DNA of 64,000 nt, taken from NCBI RefSeq assembly GCF_025370785.1, contig NZ_JAMXFA010000003.1, positions 62,001 to 126,000 of the forward strand. Reading direction: 5' to 3'. The position numbers and the translations under genes are program-made. Below, in pieces: positions 53,417 to 62,968 of the stretch. The notes below the pieces were generated by a model that saw only the letters and a program-made list of their open reading frames with translations, was not told where the DNA came from and did not search any database. How positions within the stretch are numbered: position 1 is the first letter of the stretch; each line of letters starts with the position of its first letter. This DNA is from Laspinema olomoucense D3b. Its GTDB lineage: Bacteria > Cyanobacteriota > Cyanobacteriia > Cyanobacteriales > Laspinemataceae.

Positions 53417-54007
53417 ATGAATACACCCAGTCACGCGATCGTCAATCTCGCTGTGTTCAGTCAGTTTTCCTTACCCCAAGCGAATCTGGCGATCGCGGTG
53501 GGTGCAATTCTTCCGGACCTCCCCATATTTTTGTTTTATGGTTGGGCTAAATTCATCAGAAAACTGCCGGAACGTCAAATTTGGAGTGAGGGTTATTGGC
53601 AACCGGGGTTACAAAATTGGGTGGCTTTATTTCATTCGATTCCTGTGGCAATTTTTGCAGCAATTTTGGCTAATTCTTGCGGTTGGGAAACGGGTAAATT
53701 TATCTTTATGAGTATGGTGTTTCATTCCTTGGGAGACTTGCCGGTTCATCATGATGATGCACATCGGCACTTTTTTCCCTTCAGCGATTATCGCCTGATT
53801 AGTCCGATTTCCTATTGGGATCCGCAGCATTATGGGAGAATTGTGGCCGGGGTGGAAGTGGTGGCGGTGTGGGTGGCAACGGCAGTGAGTTTTCCCGGGG
53901 TCGCTTCTTCTATGGGAAAAGGAGTAATGGTGGCGATCGCCGGATTATCTGCGATCGCCTATTTCTATATTTACGCTCGTCCTCAGTGGTTTAAATCCTC
54001 TTTCTAA
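53417..54007 (+). CDS. Putative membrane-bound metal-dependent hydrolase (YdjM/DUF457-like)
   Basis: 196 residues with three to four hydrophobic helices (AVFSQFSLPQANLAIAVGAI, WVALFHSIPVAIFAAILA, VVAVWVATAVSF, VMVAIAGLSAIAYFYIYA). Conserved histidines and aspartates are placed as metal ligands: PSHAIVN near the start, GAILPDLPIF, and the cluster SLGDLPVHHDDAHRHFFPF. This pattern fits the YdjM/DUF457 group. Substrate unknown. It is convergent with prmA and about 140 bp downstream of trxA. Confidence 0.7.
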   Translation: MNTPSHAIVNLAVFSQFSLPQANLAIAVGAILPDLPIFLFYGWAKFIRKLPERQIWSEGYWQPGLQNWVALFHSIPVAIFAAILANSCGWETGKFIFMSMVFHSLGDLPVHHDDAHRHFFPFSDYRLISPISYWDPQHYGRIVAGVEVVAVWVATAVSFPGVASSMGKGVMVAIAGLSAIAYFYIYARPQWFKSSF

Positions 54008-54049
54008 ATCCACCTCAATCCTCCCCCGAGTCCCGGATTAGGGGAAAGG

Positions 54050-54937
54050 TTAGTTGCGGCGAATGGTAAAACAGCACCAATCTTTGCGCCGCCAGAGGGT
54101 GGCAACCACCCAGCCATATTGTTCCAGAGTATCAGCGACGGGTTTAGCTTGGTCTAATAAAACCCCGCTAATAATCCCCCAAGTGCTTGCTTGAGAAATG
54201 GCATCCATTTGGGGAATTAAATCAATAATCACTTCAGCAAGGATATTACAAACAATCCCATCAACGGGTTGCTCACTGAGTTGTTTAATAATATCAATGC
54301 TGCCCACTTCCGCTTGTAAAATCGACTCATCAATCTGATTTAATTCCCGATTGCGCCGAGTCGATTTCACCGCTAGAGGGTCGGTATCCACTGCATAAAC
54401 CTGCTTGGCACCGAGTAAAATTGCCCCAATAGATAAAATACCTGAACCACAACCAATATCAGCGATCGTTGCGTGAGTTTCTTCGTATCCGAGGCGCATT
54501 TCCAGTGCCTCTAAACAGAGTTGGGTGGTGGGATGAGCGCCGGTACCGAAAGCAACACCAGGGTCCAATTGTAAGACTAGGCGATCGGTTTCAGGAATGG
54601 GCAGCCATGCGGGGTTAACCACAAAGCGATCGCCAATTTCTTCGGGATGCCAGTGTTGCTTCCAACTACTTGACCAATCCTCCTCCTCAATCAGATTCCA
54701 CTGGACTGCAGGAATCGGCAGATTCACACACAGCGCATCTTGACGAAAGAGCAGAGACAGGGCCGCCAAATCCAATAAATGCGCCCGTTCCTGGGGGAGA
54801 TAGGCTGAAATCAAACAGGAATGGCCTTTCATCTCACTGGCAGTACCGCGACAGCCAAAAGTTTCCACTCGTAAGAAGATCAAATCTTCTAACGCCGGAT
54901 CGCAGAGCACTTGTATTTCCCACCAGTTGTTAGCCAT
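54050..54937 (-). CDS. prmA: Ribosomal protein L11 methyltransferase
   Basis: 295 residues. Methylates L11 using S-adenosylmethionine. An N-terminal ACT-like domain precedes the class I methyltransferase core: [19 protein letters not shown], the SAM-binding glycine loop [33 protein letters not shown] and the substrate-side [13 protein letters not shown]. Length and motif spacing match PrmA. serA lies upstream on the same strand with a 257-bp gap, so the two probably have separate transcripts. Confidence 0.96.
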   Translation of the reverse strand: MANNWWEIQVLCDPALEDLIFLRVETFGCRGTASEMKGHSCLISAYLPQERAHLLDLAALSLLFRQDALCVNLPIPAVQWNLIEEEDWSSSWKQHWHPEEIGDRFVVNPAWLPIPETDRLVLQLDPGVAFGTGAHPTTQLCLEALEMRLGYEETHATIADIGCGSGILSIGAILLGAKQVYAVDTDPLAVKSTRRNRELNQIDESILQAEVGSIDIIKQLSEQPVDGIVCNILAEVIIDLIPQMDAISQASTWGIISGVLLDQAKPVADTLEQYGWVVATLWRRKDWCCFTIRRN

Positions 54938-55194
54938 AGCCTGTGAGTTCAGAGTCCTGATTTGCGGTTGCGTTCTTGTATTGTGATTCAGAGCAGATGA
55001 TTGGCCAGCGATCGCACAGTGTCAGGGTCAAACCCTTGCAGAAATCAACGGGTCCCGGGTTCTATCCCCAACAGAATCCCCCTTCAATTTCGCCGATCGC
55101 GATTCAAACCACATCTTTGATCCAGTCAGCGATCGAGCCAACCCTGACACCGGGGACCTAAAACCCCTCTTCTGCCTTCAGGAAACTTTTCCTC

Positions 55195-56778
55195 CTATAA
55201 CATTACCGTATAGGCATCCCGAATACCTGGAACCTTCATAATTTCCGCTAAAATCCCTTCAGGCAGGGGATCATCCAGGCTCAACACCATCACCGCATCA
55301 CCGCGCACGATTTTGCGACCTACCTGCATACTGGCAATATTGACATTAAAACTGCCCAACAAAGAGCCAATTTTGCCAATAATTCCCGGCATATCCCGGT
55401 GGCGAGTAAACAACATATGGTGAGTCGGGGGGACGTTAATCGGAAACTCATCGATATCCGTAATCCGAATTTCCCCATCCCCTAACAAAGCACCCGTTAC
55501 CGAGTGGTCTCCCAGTGCACCCTTCGCCTCTAGGTGCAGAGAACCCGTGTAGTCACGAATGGAACCATCCCGAGTTTCAATAATCCGAATGCCTCGTTCT
55601 TTCGCTTCAATGCTGGCATTCACATAATTCACCCGTTCCCGTAATGCTTGGGAGAGTAACCCTTTAAGTGCCGCCACCACAATCGGTTGACTGTTGTTAT
55701 CCGCCAACTCGCCTTGCAGACGCACATTCAGCAACTCCACTCGACCCCCAGCCAACTGACCCACCAAATTGCCCAGGTTTTCAGCCAGTTGCAGATAGGG
55801 ACGGAGTTTTTCCAAAGCATCGGGGTACAAACCGGGGATATTCACCGCCGATCGCGCCGGTAACCCCAGAAGAACATCTCTAATTTGTTCCGCAACATCG
55901 ATCGCCACATTGATTTGAGCTTCTGCCGTAGAGGCCCCTAAGTGCGGCGTCAGAATCGCTTGTTTCCCCAGACTCCGCAAGGGAGAATCCGCTTCTAAGG
56001 GTTCATTCTCGTAAACATCCAGGGCCGCCCCTCCAATTCGTCCCTCTTTCAATGCCTCAGCTAAAGCCGCTTCATCAATAATTCCACCTCTAGCGCAGTT
56101 GATAATCCGCACCGTCGGTTTCATCTTAGCGAGGGCTTCAGCATTAATCAGATTAGCCGTTTCTGGGGTTTTCGGAATATGCAGCGTGATGTAGTCCGAT
56201 TCCCGGAATAGTAAATCCATATCGACTAAGCGGCATCCGAGATGATCCGCCCGTTCGATGGAAATAAAGGGATCATAAGCAAGTAACTTCATCCCCATCG
56301 CTTTCGCCGCTGCCGCAACATGGGAGCCAATTTTACCTAATCCCACAATGCCGAGGGTCTTTTTATAGACCTCTGCACCCACATAGCTTTTGCGGTCCCA
56401 TGTGCCATTTTTAACCGAGTGGTTGGCATCGGGAATGTAGCGAGAAAGGGACAGCATCATCGCGAGGGCGTGTTCTGCAGCAGCAATGGTGTTTCCTTCT
56501 GGGGAGTTCACCACTACGATCCCTTTACGGGTTGCAGAGGGAACATCAACGTTATCCACACCGACTCCGGCACGACCAATAATTTTAAGTTGGTTACCGG
56601 CTTCGATAATTTCTTGGGTGACGCGGGTCCCCGAACGAATCATCAGGGCGTCATATTCGGGGATAATCTGAACTAATTCTTCGTTGGATAGCCCTGTTTT
56701 CACGTCAACTTGGGCAACTTGGGAGAGGATATCCAGTCCAGCTTGGTCTATGGGATCGGAGACAAGAACCTTGGGCAT
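55195..56778 (-). CDS. serA: D-3-phosphoglycerate dehydrogenase
   Basis: 527 residues; first step of serine synthesis from 3-phosphoglycerate. The D-2-hydroxyacid dehydrogenase core shows IIGRAGVGVDNVDV, the Rossmann loop LGIVGLGKIGSHVA, INCARGGIIDEAAL with the active arginine, and the catalytic histidine in ILTPHLGAST. After residue about 315 come the ASB (intervening) domain and a C-terminal ACT domain (HMLFTRHRDMPGIIGKIGSL) that binds serine, so feedback inhibition is expected. The long three-domain form is usual in cyanobacteria. A 24-bp tandem repeat lies about 90 bp upstream. Confidence 0.98.
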   Translation of the reverse strand: MPKVLVSDPIDQAGLDILSQVAQVDVKTGLSNEELVQIIPEYDALMIRSGTRVTQEIIEAGNQLKIIGRAGVGVDNVDVPSATRKGIVVVNSPEGNTIAAAEHALAMMLSLSRYIPDANHSVKNGTWDRKSYVGAEVYKKTLGIVGLGKIGSHVAAAAKAMGMKLLAYDPFISIERADHLGCRLVDMDLLFRESDYITLHIPKTPETANLINAEALAKMKPTVRIINCARGGIIDEAALAEALKEGRIGGAALDVYENEPLEADSPLRSLGKQAILTPHLGASTAEAQINVAIDVAEQIRDVLLGLPARSAVNIPGLYPDALEKLRPYLQLAENLGNLVGQLAGGRVELLNVRLQGELADNNSQPIVVAALKGLLSQALRERVNYVNASIEAKERGIRIIETRDGSIRDYTGSLHLEAKGALGDHSVTGALLGDGEIRITDIDEFPINVPPTHHMLFTRHRDMPGIIGKIGSLLGSFNVNIASMQVGRKIVRGDAVMVLSLDDPLPEGILAEIMKVPGIRDAYTVML

Positions 56779-57261
56779 GGTCAGCGTTTAGGTGGCAACA
56801 AACAACAGCAGTCTCCTCTTACCGGGGAGCTTCGGGCGGCAACGGGTCTGGGTGGGTCCGATGGAGGTAGCGATTCTCGTTGCGAGACGCTTCGCGATTC
56901 TCGTTGCGAGACGCTTCGCGATTCTCGTTGCGAGACGCTTCGCGATCGCAGTGCAATCTCCCTCTCGTCGGTCTACCGGGCAGACTTGTTGCAGTAGGTC
57001 ATTTTAACTGGAAAGGGTCGGCTATAGCTCAATGACCTAAAAATTTTAAGGTTTCAGGGACTGGAATGTTTGTTGTGCTTTCCCGACGCCAACGGGTTTC
57101 TTTCCTCGGTCCTGCTGGATCCCGGCCTCAGTCGTTTACCTCTGACCGGCCTTCGGACCCAACTCGATCTAAAATGAACCGAGAGAGGGTTCCCCCGCCT
57201 AGGCAGTCGGATCCCCTCAATCCGTCCTTAAAGCCGTATATTAACCCCATAGATTTCCTCC
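56779..57261. other. Divergent region upstream of serA
   Basis: About 480 bp between divergent starts. The serA side holds the 24-bp tandem repeats; the other side has a leader for the glycine-rich membrane protein gene. Reading frames here follow the repeat and are not believed. Confidence 0.5.
56871..56942. repeat. Three exact tandem copies of a 24-bp unit
   Basis: The unit is CGATTCTCGTTGCGAGACGC + TTCG, repeated perfectly three times (56871, 56895, 56919), then followed by CGATCGC. Each unit contains the hairpin TCTCG-TTG-CGAGA. There are no spacers of different sequence, so this is not a CRISPR array. Confidence 0.85.
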
Positions 57262-57768
57262 ATGAACTATCTTGTTGCTGTTGTATCAGACCGGATTCAG
57301 GCAGAAACCGCTTACTCTGTCCTCGAAAAAGAAGGCTTTCCCCTCAACCAAGTCTCTATTTTGGGTAGGGGTTATAAAAGTGCGGATGAATATGGCTTGA
57401 TCGACCCCAACGAACAAGCAATTAAACAAAGTAAATTGATGGCAACTTGGCTAATTCCCTTTGGTTTTGTTGCCGGAATGATCTTTAGTGTCATTTCTGG
57501 TTTGCAAACCTTTAGTTGGGCCGGGGAAATTGGCAATCATGTCGTAGGGGGATTCTGTGGTGCCGTTGCTGGTGCAATGGGGAGCTTTTTTGTGGGAGGC
57601 GGTGCCGGAGTTGCCTTCGGCAGTGGTGATGCCTTACCCTATCGCAATCGCCTCAATCAAGGCAAATATCTCATTGTCGTTAACGGTTCTCCCCGGGCAA
57701 TTAATCAAGCCAGTTTGATTTTGCGTAAGCTCGATTTGGAAGGGTTACAAAGCTACTTAGAAGAGTAA
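57262..57768 (+). CDS. Glycine-rich membrane protein, hypothetical
   Basis: 168 residues. The N-terminal part YLVAVVSDRIQAETAYSVLE, then KEGFPLNQVSILG, resembles the small ferredoxin-like fold of general-stress (DUF1269/YflT-like) proteins. Two hydrophobic glycine-rich stretches follow (LIPFGFVAGMIFSVISGL and VVGGFCGAVAGAMGSFFVGG), with the pattern of glycine-zipper helices. The last 40 residues return to a soluble fold (YLIVVNGSPRAINQASLILR). Widely conserved in cyanobacteria as far as I recall, but without known function. The start ATG 57262 fits the leading strand. Confidence 0.8.
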   Translation: MNYLVAVVSDRIQAETAYSVLEKEGFPLNQVSILGRGYKSADEYGLIDPNEQAIKQSKLMATWLIPFGFVAGMIFSVISGLQTFSWAGEIGNHVVGGFCGAVAGAMGSFFVGGGAGVAFGSGDALPYRNRLNQGKYLIVVNGSPRAINQASLILRKLDLEGLQSYLEE

Positions 57769-57922
57769 TAATAGGGTTAGGTTTTAGGACTTATTAAATA
57801 CGGAAATCGAGAAAGGACTGAATTTGTTGCTCCAAACGAAAAACTCCAAATTTAGTAGGGTTTTCAGGGTTTGATATCACGAATTCAGCCATTTCTGATC
57901 TGCTGATCTGCACAAGGTAGTT

Positions 57923-58528
57923 TTAAGCCACCCAGTCGCCATCCTTTTCTCCAAAGGTCAAGTGAGCAATCAAGCCGACTCGTTGTAAGGCGAGTTCTAA
58001 GGCTTGATTAATGGGAAATCGATCGCTACCAAGAGAGGGATCAATATTCGCCACTTCGGTTGCAACTTCGCCAAAGTTGGGTGCACTCATCCCCTCGGCG
58101 ATCGCCTCTTTTGCCCGTTCTACTTGTTCCGGAATCGTCTGCTTTTGCCGGATACAGGCAGCCAATTCCGGAACCCCCAACTTATTCTTCACCGTCGCGA
58201 AGGCGAACAATCGGCACAGGGTGGGTCGCCAGGTATAAACACTACAGCGTCCATTCCCCGGAACCAAAGGATCTGGGCGATAACAGAGACAAGGTTCAGA
58301 CCCATTCAGAGTAGAAAGACGTTCTAAATAAGCTGCTGCTTCTCCAGTCCGCCATAACTCTAGGGCCAGGGGCATCATTTCTAGGATTGTGGCCTCTACT
58401 TCCGGATTATCACAGCATTTGCCGCATCCCGGTGGACAGTGCAATCCACTTGCTGCTTGAAATGCTGCGGTTTCAGTCTCAATGCGCTCATATAACGCGA
58501 CTATCTGTGGGATGACTTCACGGTTCAT
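57923..58528 (-). CDS. YkgJ family cysteine-cluster protein
   Basis: 201 residues from ATG 58528; an upstream TTG at 58546 is less likely. Cysteines are grouped as in the YkgJ family: GLHCPPGCGKCCDNPEVEAT, then PCLCYRPDPLVPGNGRCSVY and RPTLCRLFAF, and a last one in LAACIRQKQ. These ligate a metal centre, zinc or an iron-sulfur cluster. Function is not established. It is divergent from the photosystem II S4-domain gene, with which it shares a 268-bp control region. Confidence 0.88.
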   Translation of the reverse strand: MNREVIPQIVALYERIETETAAFQAASGLHCPPGCGKCCDNPEVEATILEMMPLALELWRTGEAAAYLERLSTLNGSEPCLCYRPDPLVPGNGRCSVYTWRPTLCRLFAFATVKNKLGVPELAACIRQKQTIPEQVERAKEAIAEGMSAPNFGEVATEVANIDPSLGSDRFPINQALELALQRVGLIAHLTFGEKDGDWVA

Positions 58529-58796
58529 ACATTTTAAAAACTGCAATCCCAGTTAAGGGGAGAAAAAGAGCCATCTCTAATATTTAGCTCAGGTGGGACA
58601 AGATTGGGTGAACTGGAGGGAGAATCTTTTTATACCCTACGGGTTCAAGGTTGAGGTGCATGAGCCCAAGTGGAGGAGATGACGATCGCAAACCCCTCAC
58701 TCCGGATGAGCGATCGCAATACTGCCCTTTTCCGGTAAACCTGGGAGTTCAAACGATAAAATAAATCCTAGTGTTAAAGAAAGAATTAGTAAACGA

Positions 58797-59576
58797 ATGC
58801 TGCCAAGGGAAGAACTATTAAAAGCTGTTGAAAATCGTGAGCAAATGGCTCATATCCTTGATCTGGCCGATCGCGCAATTAAAACCTGGGAAGTGGCGGT
58901 GACGGATTTTCTTTCGCCGATCGAACTGATGGAAACCCAGACGGCGTTCAATCGCCTGACAGAGGTTCATTTGATAGCATTCGGGGGATATCCCCAGGCG
59001 GAACGACAACGGGTGGCGATCGCCCGCATCGATTTGCCTTTAGATGCGACCACTGTACCCTTAGCCGCGTTAGAAATTGCCGGTAACTTTTTGTTTGATT
59101 CCGCTAGTCACCGGGACTTTCTGGGGTCTATCTTGGGTACTGGCATTGTTCGCGAAAAAGTCGGGGATATTATTGTCCTGGGGGAACGGGGTGCACAGGC
59201 GATCGTCTCCCCAGATCTAGTGGAATTTTTGGAGATGAGTTTAACTCAGGTGCGATCGGTCCCGGTGAAAACCCAGCGCATCGAGTTGGGGGAGTTGAAA
59301 ATTCGCGAGCCCAAAAAGAAAGAGTTAACCACCGTGGAGGCATCCATGCGCTTAGATGCGATCGCCTCTGCTGGATTCGGGATGTCTCGCAGCAAAATGG
59401 CTGATTTAATTAATAGTGGGGATGTCCGCGTTAACTGGAAAGATATCTCTCAAACCAGTTACCAACTTAAACCCAACGATTTAATCGCCATTCGCGGGAA
59501 AGGACGCCTGGAAGTTGGAGAAGTTCAAGTTACCAAAAAAGAACGCTATCGGATTCAGCTTACCCGGTATTTGTAA
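58797..59576 (+). CDS. Photosystem II S4-domain protein
   Basis: 259 residues matching the cyanobacterial/plastid PSII S4 family. The C-terminal S4 RNA-binding domain is clear (about 180-240: ASMRLDAIASAGFGMSRSKM, then ADLINSGDVRVNWKDIS). The N-terminal region, with AFGGYPQAERQRVAIARIDL and GSILGTGIVREKVGDIIVLG, is the YlmH-like part. It is thought to help photosystem II assembly or ribosome quality control; the exact role is not proven. It is monocistronic. Confidence 0.92.
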   Translation: MLPREELLKAVENREQMAHILDLADRAIKTWEVAVTDFLSPIELMETQTAFNRLTEVHLIAFGGYPQAERQRVAIARIDLPLDATTVPLAALEIAGNFLFDSASHRDFLGSILGTGIVREKVGDIIVLGERGAQAIVSPDLVEFLEMSLTQVRSVPVKTQRIELGELKIREPKKKELTTVEASMRLDAIASAGFGMSRSKMADLINSGDVRVNWKDISQTSYQLKPNDLIAIRGKGRLEVGEVQVTKKERYRIQLTRYL

Positions 59577-59994
59577 GAAGTTCAGGCGGTTAGGGAGAGG
59601 GAGTTGACTCGGTGTCCGGCACTATTGAAGACTCCACTCTCCAACATTTTGGATCCACCCAAAGGGAAAGATCCCTTTCTCCCTGTTCCTCACGCATTAA
59701 AAAAATAATAATTTAGAGATGCAAGGAATTTTTTGGGTTAATCTCTTCAATCTCTTACCTATTATTTAAGCCTCGATTACTTTTAAGCCTGGTTAAAGTG
59801 AAAAATCCGTAAGTTTATATCGGGTAAATAAACTGTAAATTCTGGGGAAACTCCTTAGAGAACTCTGGAAAAATTGGCGATCGCAGTCCCTAGGACAATT
59901 GCGGGGTCAGACCCCTCACTCCGGGTTAAAATCATGTCATACTGTCAAAAAAACAGGGATATCCTGGGTTGACCATTCGGGAATAATCACTGCT
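59577..59994. other. Intergenic region before the CHASE2 cyclase
   Basis: About 420 bp. It contains a short hairpin AAAGGG/CCCTTT (about 59659-59676), an AT-rich tract at 59700-59830 and the palindrome GGGGTC-A-GACCCC at 59904-59916. The frame is open into this region from 59899, but no domain is lost by starting at 59995. Confidence 0.5.
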
Positions 59995-61980
59995 ATGGTA
60001 CGCCAAATTCAAGAGTTTCTTGATGAAATCCACGAATCTAAAAGATTAAATCACAGTAGGAGATCTGTGTTTGCCAAGTTCTTGCACCAGATTCAGAAAA
60101 AACTGCCCGATCTGACGGGGGTAGCGGTGGTCGGGATGGCGACCCTTTGTACCTCCGGTTTTGTGCTCGGAGTCCGACAACTGGGCAGTTTCCAACATGG
60201 GGAACTGATGGTTTATGATCGGCTGATGCAGTGGCGTGCCGATAAACCCCCAGATCCTCGGATTGCGATCGTGACGATCTCCGAAGAAGACATCCAGGCC
60301 GAGGGATGGCCCCTATCCGATCGCACCCTGGCCCAGGTATTGGAGAATTTGCAACAATATGAACCCGTGGCGATCGGCTTGGATCTGTATCGGGATCTCC
60401 CCCAACCCCCAGGACATCCGGAACTCCTCAAGGAATTAGAAGCCCCAAATATCATCGCCATTAGAAACGATTCCCCCGGGGTCAAACCACCCCCGAGTGT
60501 CCCGGCAGAACGGATCGGCTTTAATGACTTGGTAAGCGATCACGATGGACCGATTCGCCGTAATTTAATGAGCTTCGTGCTCAATGGAAAAACTAACCTT
60601 TCTTTTTCCCTCCAACTGGCGATGCTCTATCTAGGGGACCAGGGACTTTTTCCCCAACCCAGCGAAACCCAACCCGGTCACATCATCTGGGGAAAAGCAA
60701 TATTAGCGCCATTAAAGTTTAACTCCGGGGGTTATACCCACCTGGATGCTCAAGGCTTCCAGATTCTACTCAATTATCGGTCTCGAAAGGAGGTGGCCCC
60801 GTCCATTCCCTTGTCGGAGGTCCTGGCCGATCGCCTGGAACCCGAATGGATCCGGGATAAAATTATTGTGATCGGAACCACTGCCCCGAGCATCAAAGAT
60901 GTCCACTATACCCCCTATAGTTCACGACAAAACAATCCCTTCATGCCCGGGGTATTGATTCATACCCAAATGCTCAGTCAGTTATTGAGTGCCGTCTTAG
61001 ACGGGCAGCCTTTATTTTGGGTTTGGCCGGAGTGGGCCGAAATTCTCTGGGTGATTGGCTGGATCGCCGTGGGGGGGACCATCGCTTGGCTGATTCGGCA
61101 TCCGTTAATTTTGCCTGTTGTGAGTGGGGTCAGCGCCGTTGGTTTATGCTTCGTCAGTTGGATACTGTTTACCCAAGCCGGTTGGGTGCCGGTGGTCACG
61201 CCTCTGGTGGGGTTGGCGATCGCCGTCGCTGGGGTGGTGGCATTTCGGGCCTACCAGTCTGGACAGCAACAGCAGATCGTCATGAAACTCTTAGGACAAA
61301 ATGCGGCCCCAGAAATTGCCGATGCACTCTGGGAAAACCGCGATCGCCTCCTCAAAGATGGCAAACTTCCCGGTCAAAAACTGACCGCCACCATGTTATT
61401 CACTGACCTCAAGGACTTCAGCACCATCTCGGAACAAATGCCCCCCGAAGCCCTCCTAGAGTGGTTAAACGAATATTTGGACGTTCTGAGCCAAGTCATC
61501 CAAGAACATCAAGGAATTATTAACAAGTTTACCGGGGATGGCATTATGGCGGCCTTTGGGGTTCCCCTGCCTCGTCAGTCCACCGTGGATATTGCCCGGG
61601 ATGCGCGCAATGCTGTCGCCTCGGGTCTGGCAATGGGCGATCGCCTTCAAGAACTCAACCGCAACTGGCAAAAACGCGGCCTCCCCGTGATTCAGATGCG
61701 CGTCGGAATTTTTACCGGGGCCGTGGTTGCCGGGAGTCTCGGCGGAAAGGAACGTCAAGAATACGGCATTATCGGTGATAGCGTCAACATTGCCTCTCGC
61801 TTAGAAAGCTGTGAGAAAGACCGACAATCCAGTATTTGTCGCGTCCTGATCGCCCACGAAACCCTCATCCATATCCAAGACGAGTTTTTTGTGGAACACT
61901 GGGGACCCTTGTCCCTCAAAGGGAAGCAGCAAACCGTTGATGTCTACCGCGTGGTCGCTCGTCGCCACCCGACTCCCTAG
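59995..61980 (+). CDS. CHASE2-domain adenylate/guanylate cyclase
   Basis: 661 residues from ATG 59995. One N-terminal membrane helix (about 36-60, VAVVGMATLCTSGFVLGV) leads into an extracytoplasmic CHASE2 sensor domain (about 65-330; DPRIAIVTISEEDIQAEGWP, LEPEWIRDKIIVIGTTAPS). Three membrane helices follow (about 340-425). A class III cyclase catalytic domain (about 455-655) has the metal aspartates in LFTDLKDFSTISEQM and NKFTGDGIMAAFG, and the conserved IIGDSVNIASRLES. The lysine of TDLKDFS hints at ATP rather than GTP, so cAMP output is more likely; this is inference. No response gene lies nearby. Confidence 0.93.
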   Translation: MVRQIQEFLDEIHESKRLNHSRRSVFAKFLHQIQKKLPDLTGVAVVGMATLCTSGFVLGVRQLGSFQHGELMVYDRLMQWRADKPPDPRIAIVTISEEDIQAEGWPLSDRTLAQVLENLQQYEPVAIGLDLYRDLPQPPGHPELLKELEAPNIIAIRNDSPGVKPPPSVPAERIGFNDLVSDHDGPIRRNLMSFVLNGKTNLSFSLQLAMLYLGDQGLFPQPSETQPGHIIWGKAILAPLKFNSGGYTHLDAQGFQILLNYRSRKEVAPSIPLSEVLADRLEPEWIRDKIIVIGTTAPSIKDVHYTPYSSRQNNPFMPGVLIHTQMLSQLLSAVLDGQPLFWVWPEWAEILWVIGWIAVGGTIAWLIRHPLILPVVSGVSAVGLCFVSWILFTQAGWVPVVTPLVGLAIAVAGVVAFRAYQSGQQQQIVMKLLGQNAAPEIADALWENRDRLLKDGKLPGQKLTATMLFTDLKDFSTISEQMPPEALLEWLNEYLDVLSQVIQEHQGIINKFTGDGIMAAFGVPLPRQSTVDIARDARNAVASGLAMGDRLQELNRNWQKRGLPVIQMRVGIFTGAVVAGSLGGKERQEYGIIGDSVNIASRLESCEKDRQSSICRVLIAHETLIHIQDEFFVEHWGPLSLKGKQQTVDVYRVVARRHPTP

Positions 61981-62350
61981 GGCATCGGTACTGCATCGAG
62001 AAGACAAACCGGGATTTTGTACAAAATTTTGGCCGAGTCCTAACTTTTTCTGGGGCACAAACCCGGTTTCATGTCCTGATGGCACTAAAAACCGCCGCCC
62101 CAGAGGAACCCGGACCAATCCGGGGAACTTTATTTTGGAGGATTGCCCAATCTCCACAATTTCCACAATTAATGATGTATCAAAGAGGAACATTTTCTCA
62201 AATAGTGGGTCATTGGTGGATAGACTTTTTAATATTTTCCCCGGAATGCTCATCTTTTAGAATCCTATGGGGAGCATGATTTAATCACAGATTAGCTAAA
62301 CATCTTAGGGCAATGCGTTATAATAGGCGAGAAAATTTGAAGGCAGACCT
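61981..62350. other. Region between the cyclase gene and the IS607 element
   Basis: About 370 bp holding the AAACCGGG-ended element (62002-62074) and AT-rich DNA up to the recombinase pseudogene. TATAAT at 62319-62324 may be the -10 box of the element. No gene is believed here. Confidence 0.5.
62002..62074. repeat. AAACCGGG-ended inverted-repeat element, copy 2
   Basis: The ends are AAACCGGGATTTTGT and ACAAACCCGGTTT, imperfect inverted copies. Its ends resemble those of the element at 40353-40418; the interior differs and contains the palindrome ATTTTGTACAAAAT. Confidence 0.45.
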
Positions 62351-62968
62351 ATTGTCAGATATGTCACACCCAAGGAAGCAGCGTTCATCCTTGGAGTCCA
62401 CGAAAAAACACTCCGCAGATGGGATGAAAATGGATCAATTAAGACCATCAGAACTCCTGCTGGGCAACGACGACACCACCTTGAATCTTATGCCGCCTTC
62501 TCAGGCAGTGACAAGCTTTCAGTCGTTATTTATGCCAGAGTTAGTAGTCGCGCCCAGCAAAGCGGCCTCAATCGAGAGGTTGCCGCACTCTCAAGCCTGT
62601 ATCCTGAAGCAGAAGTTATCGCAGAAATCAGAAGCGGACTCAACTTCAAGCGAAAGAAGATGCTTGCCTTATTGGGACATCAATTGTCAGGAAATGTCCG
62701 CATGGTTGTCGTTGCCCACAAAGACCGATTGGCAAGATATGCCTGACGGCAGGCTATCACCAACGGATTTGACTGGTTTCGATGGCTCGGTGAGCAAAAC
62801 CGGTGCGAACTCGTGGTTCTCAACCAGACAAGTCTCAGTCCAGAACGAGAAATGGTTGAGGACATCCTCGCCATCCTCCACTGCTTCAGTTCCCGACTTT
62901 ATGGACTGCGTAAGTACAAGACTCAGGTCAAAGAAGATCCGGATTTACCCCAGTCCCGAACTAAATAA
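62351..62968 (+). pseudogene. tnpA: IS607-type serine recombinase TnpA, broken
   Basis: The frame codes for an N-terminal MerR-like HTH (YVTPKEAAFILGVHEKTLRR) and a serine recombinase with the catalytic serine in VVIYARVSSRAQQ and the arginine segment VVAHKDRLARY. It is interrupted by a TGA at 62744-62746 that lies in 24 extra bases (62741-62764, beginning GCCTGACGGCAGGC); without them RLARY would join GFDWFRWLGEQ in frame, as in intact relatives. The start is also doubtful: no ATG, GTG or TTG is available in frame, only ATT at 62351. The C-terminus ends at a TAA (62966-62968) that overlaps tnpB by 68 bases, the normal arrangement. So this copy cannot make a full recombinase unless the stop is bypassed. 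Confidence 0.8.

Noticed and set aside
56871-56942. Possible CRISPR array
   Set aside because: Repeats abut each other with no spacers and only three units; simple tandem repeat.
57066-57368. 100-codon frame overlapping the glycine-rich membrane protein gene
   Set aside because: It overlaps a convincing gene in another frame and is rich in R, P and S.
61889-62279. Short plus-strand frames after the cyclase gene
   Set aside because: They overlap the cyclase end and a repeat element; composition is not protein-like.
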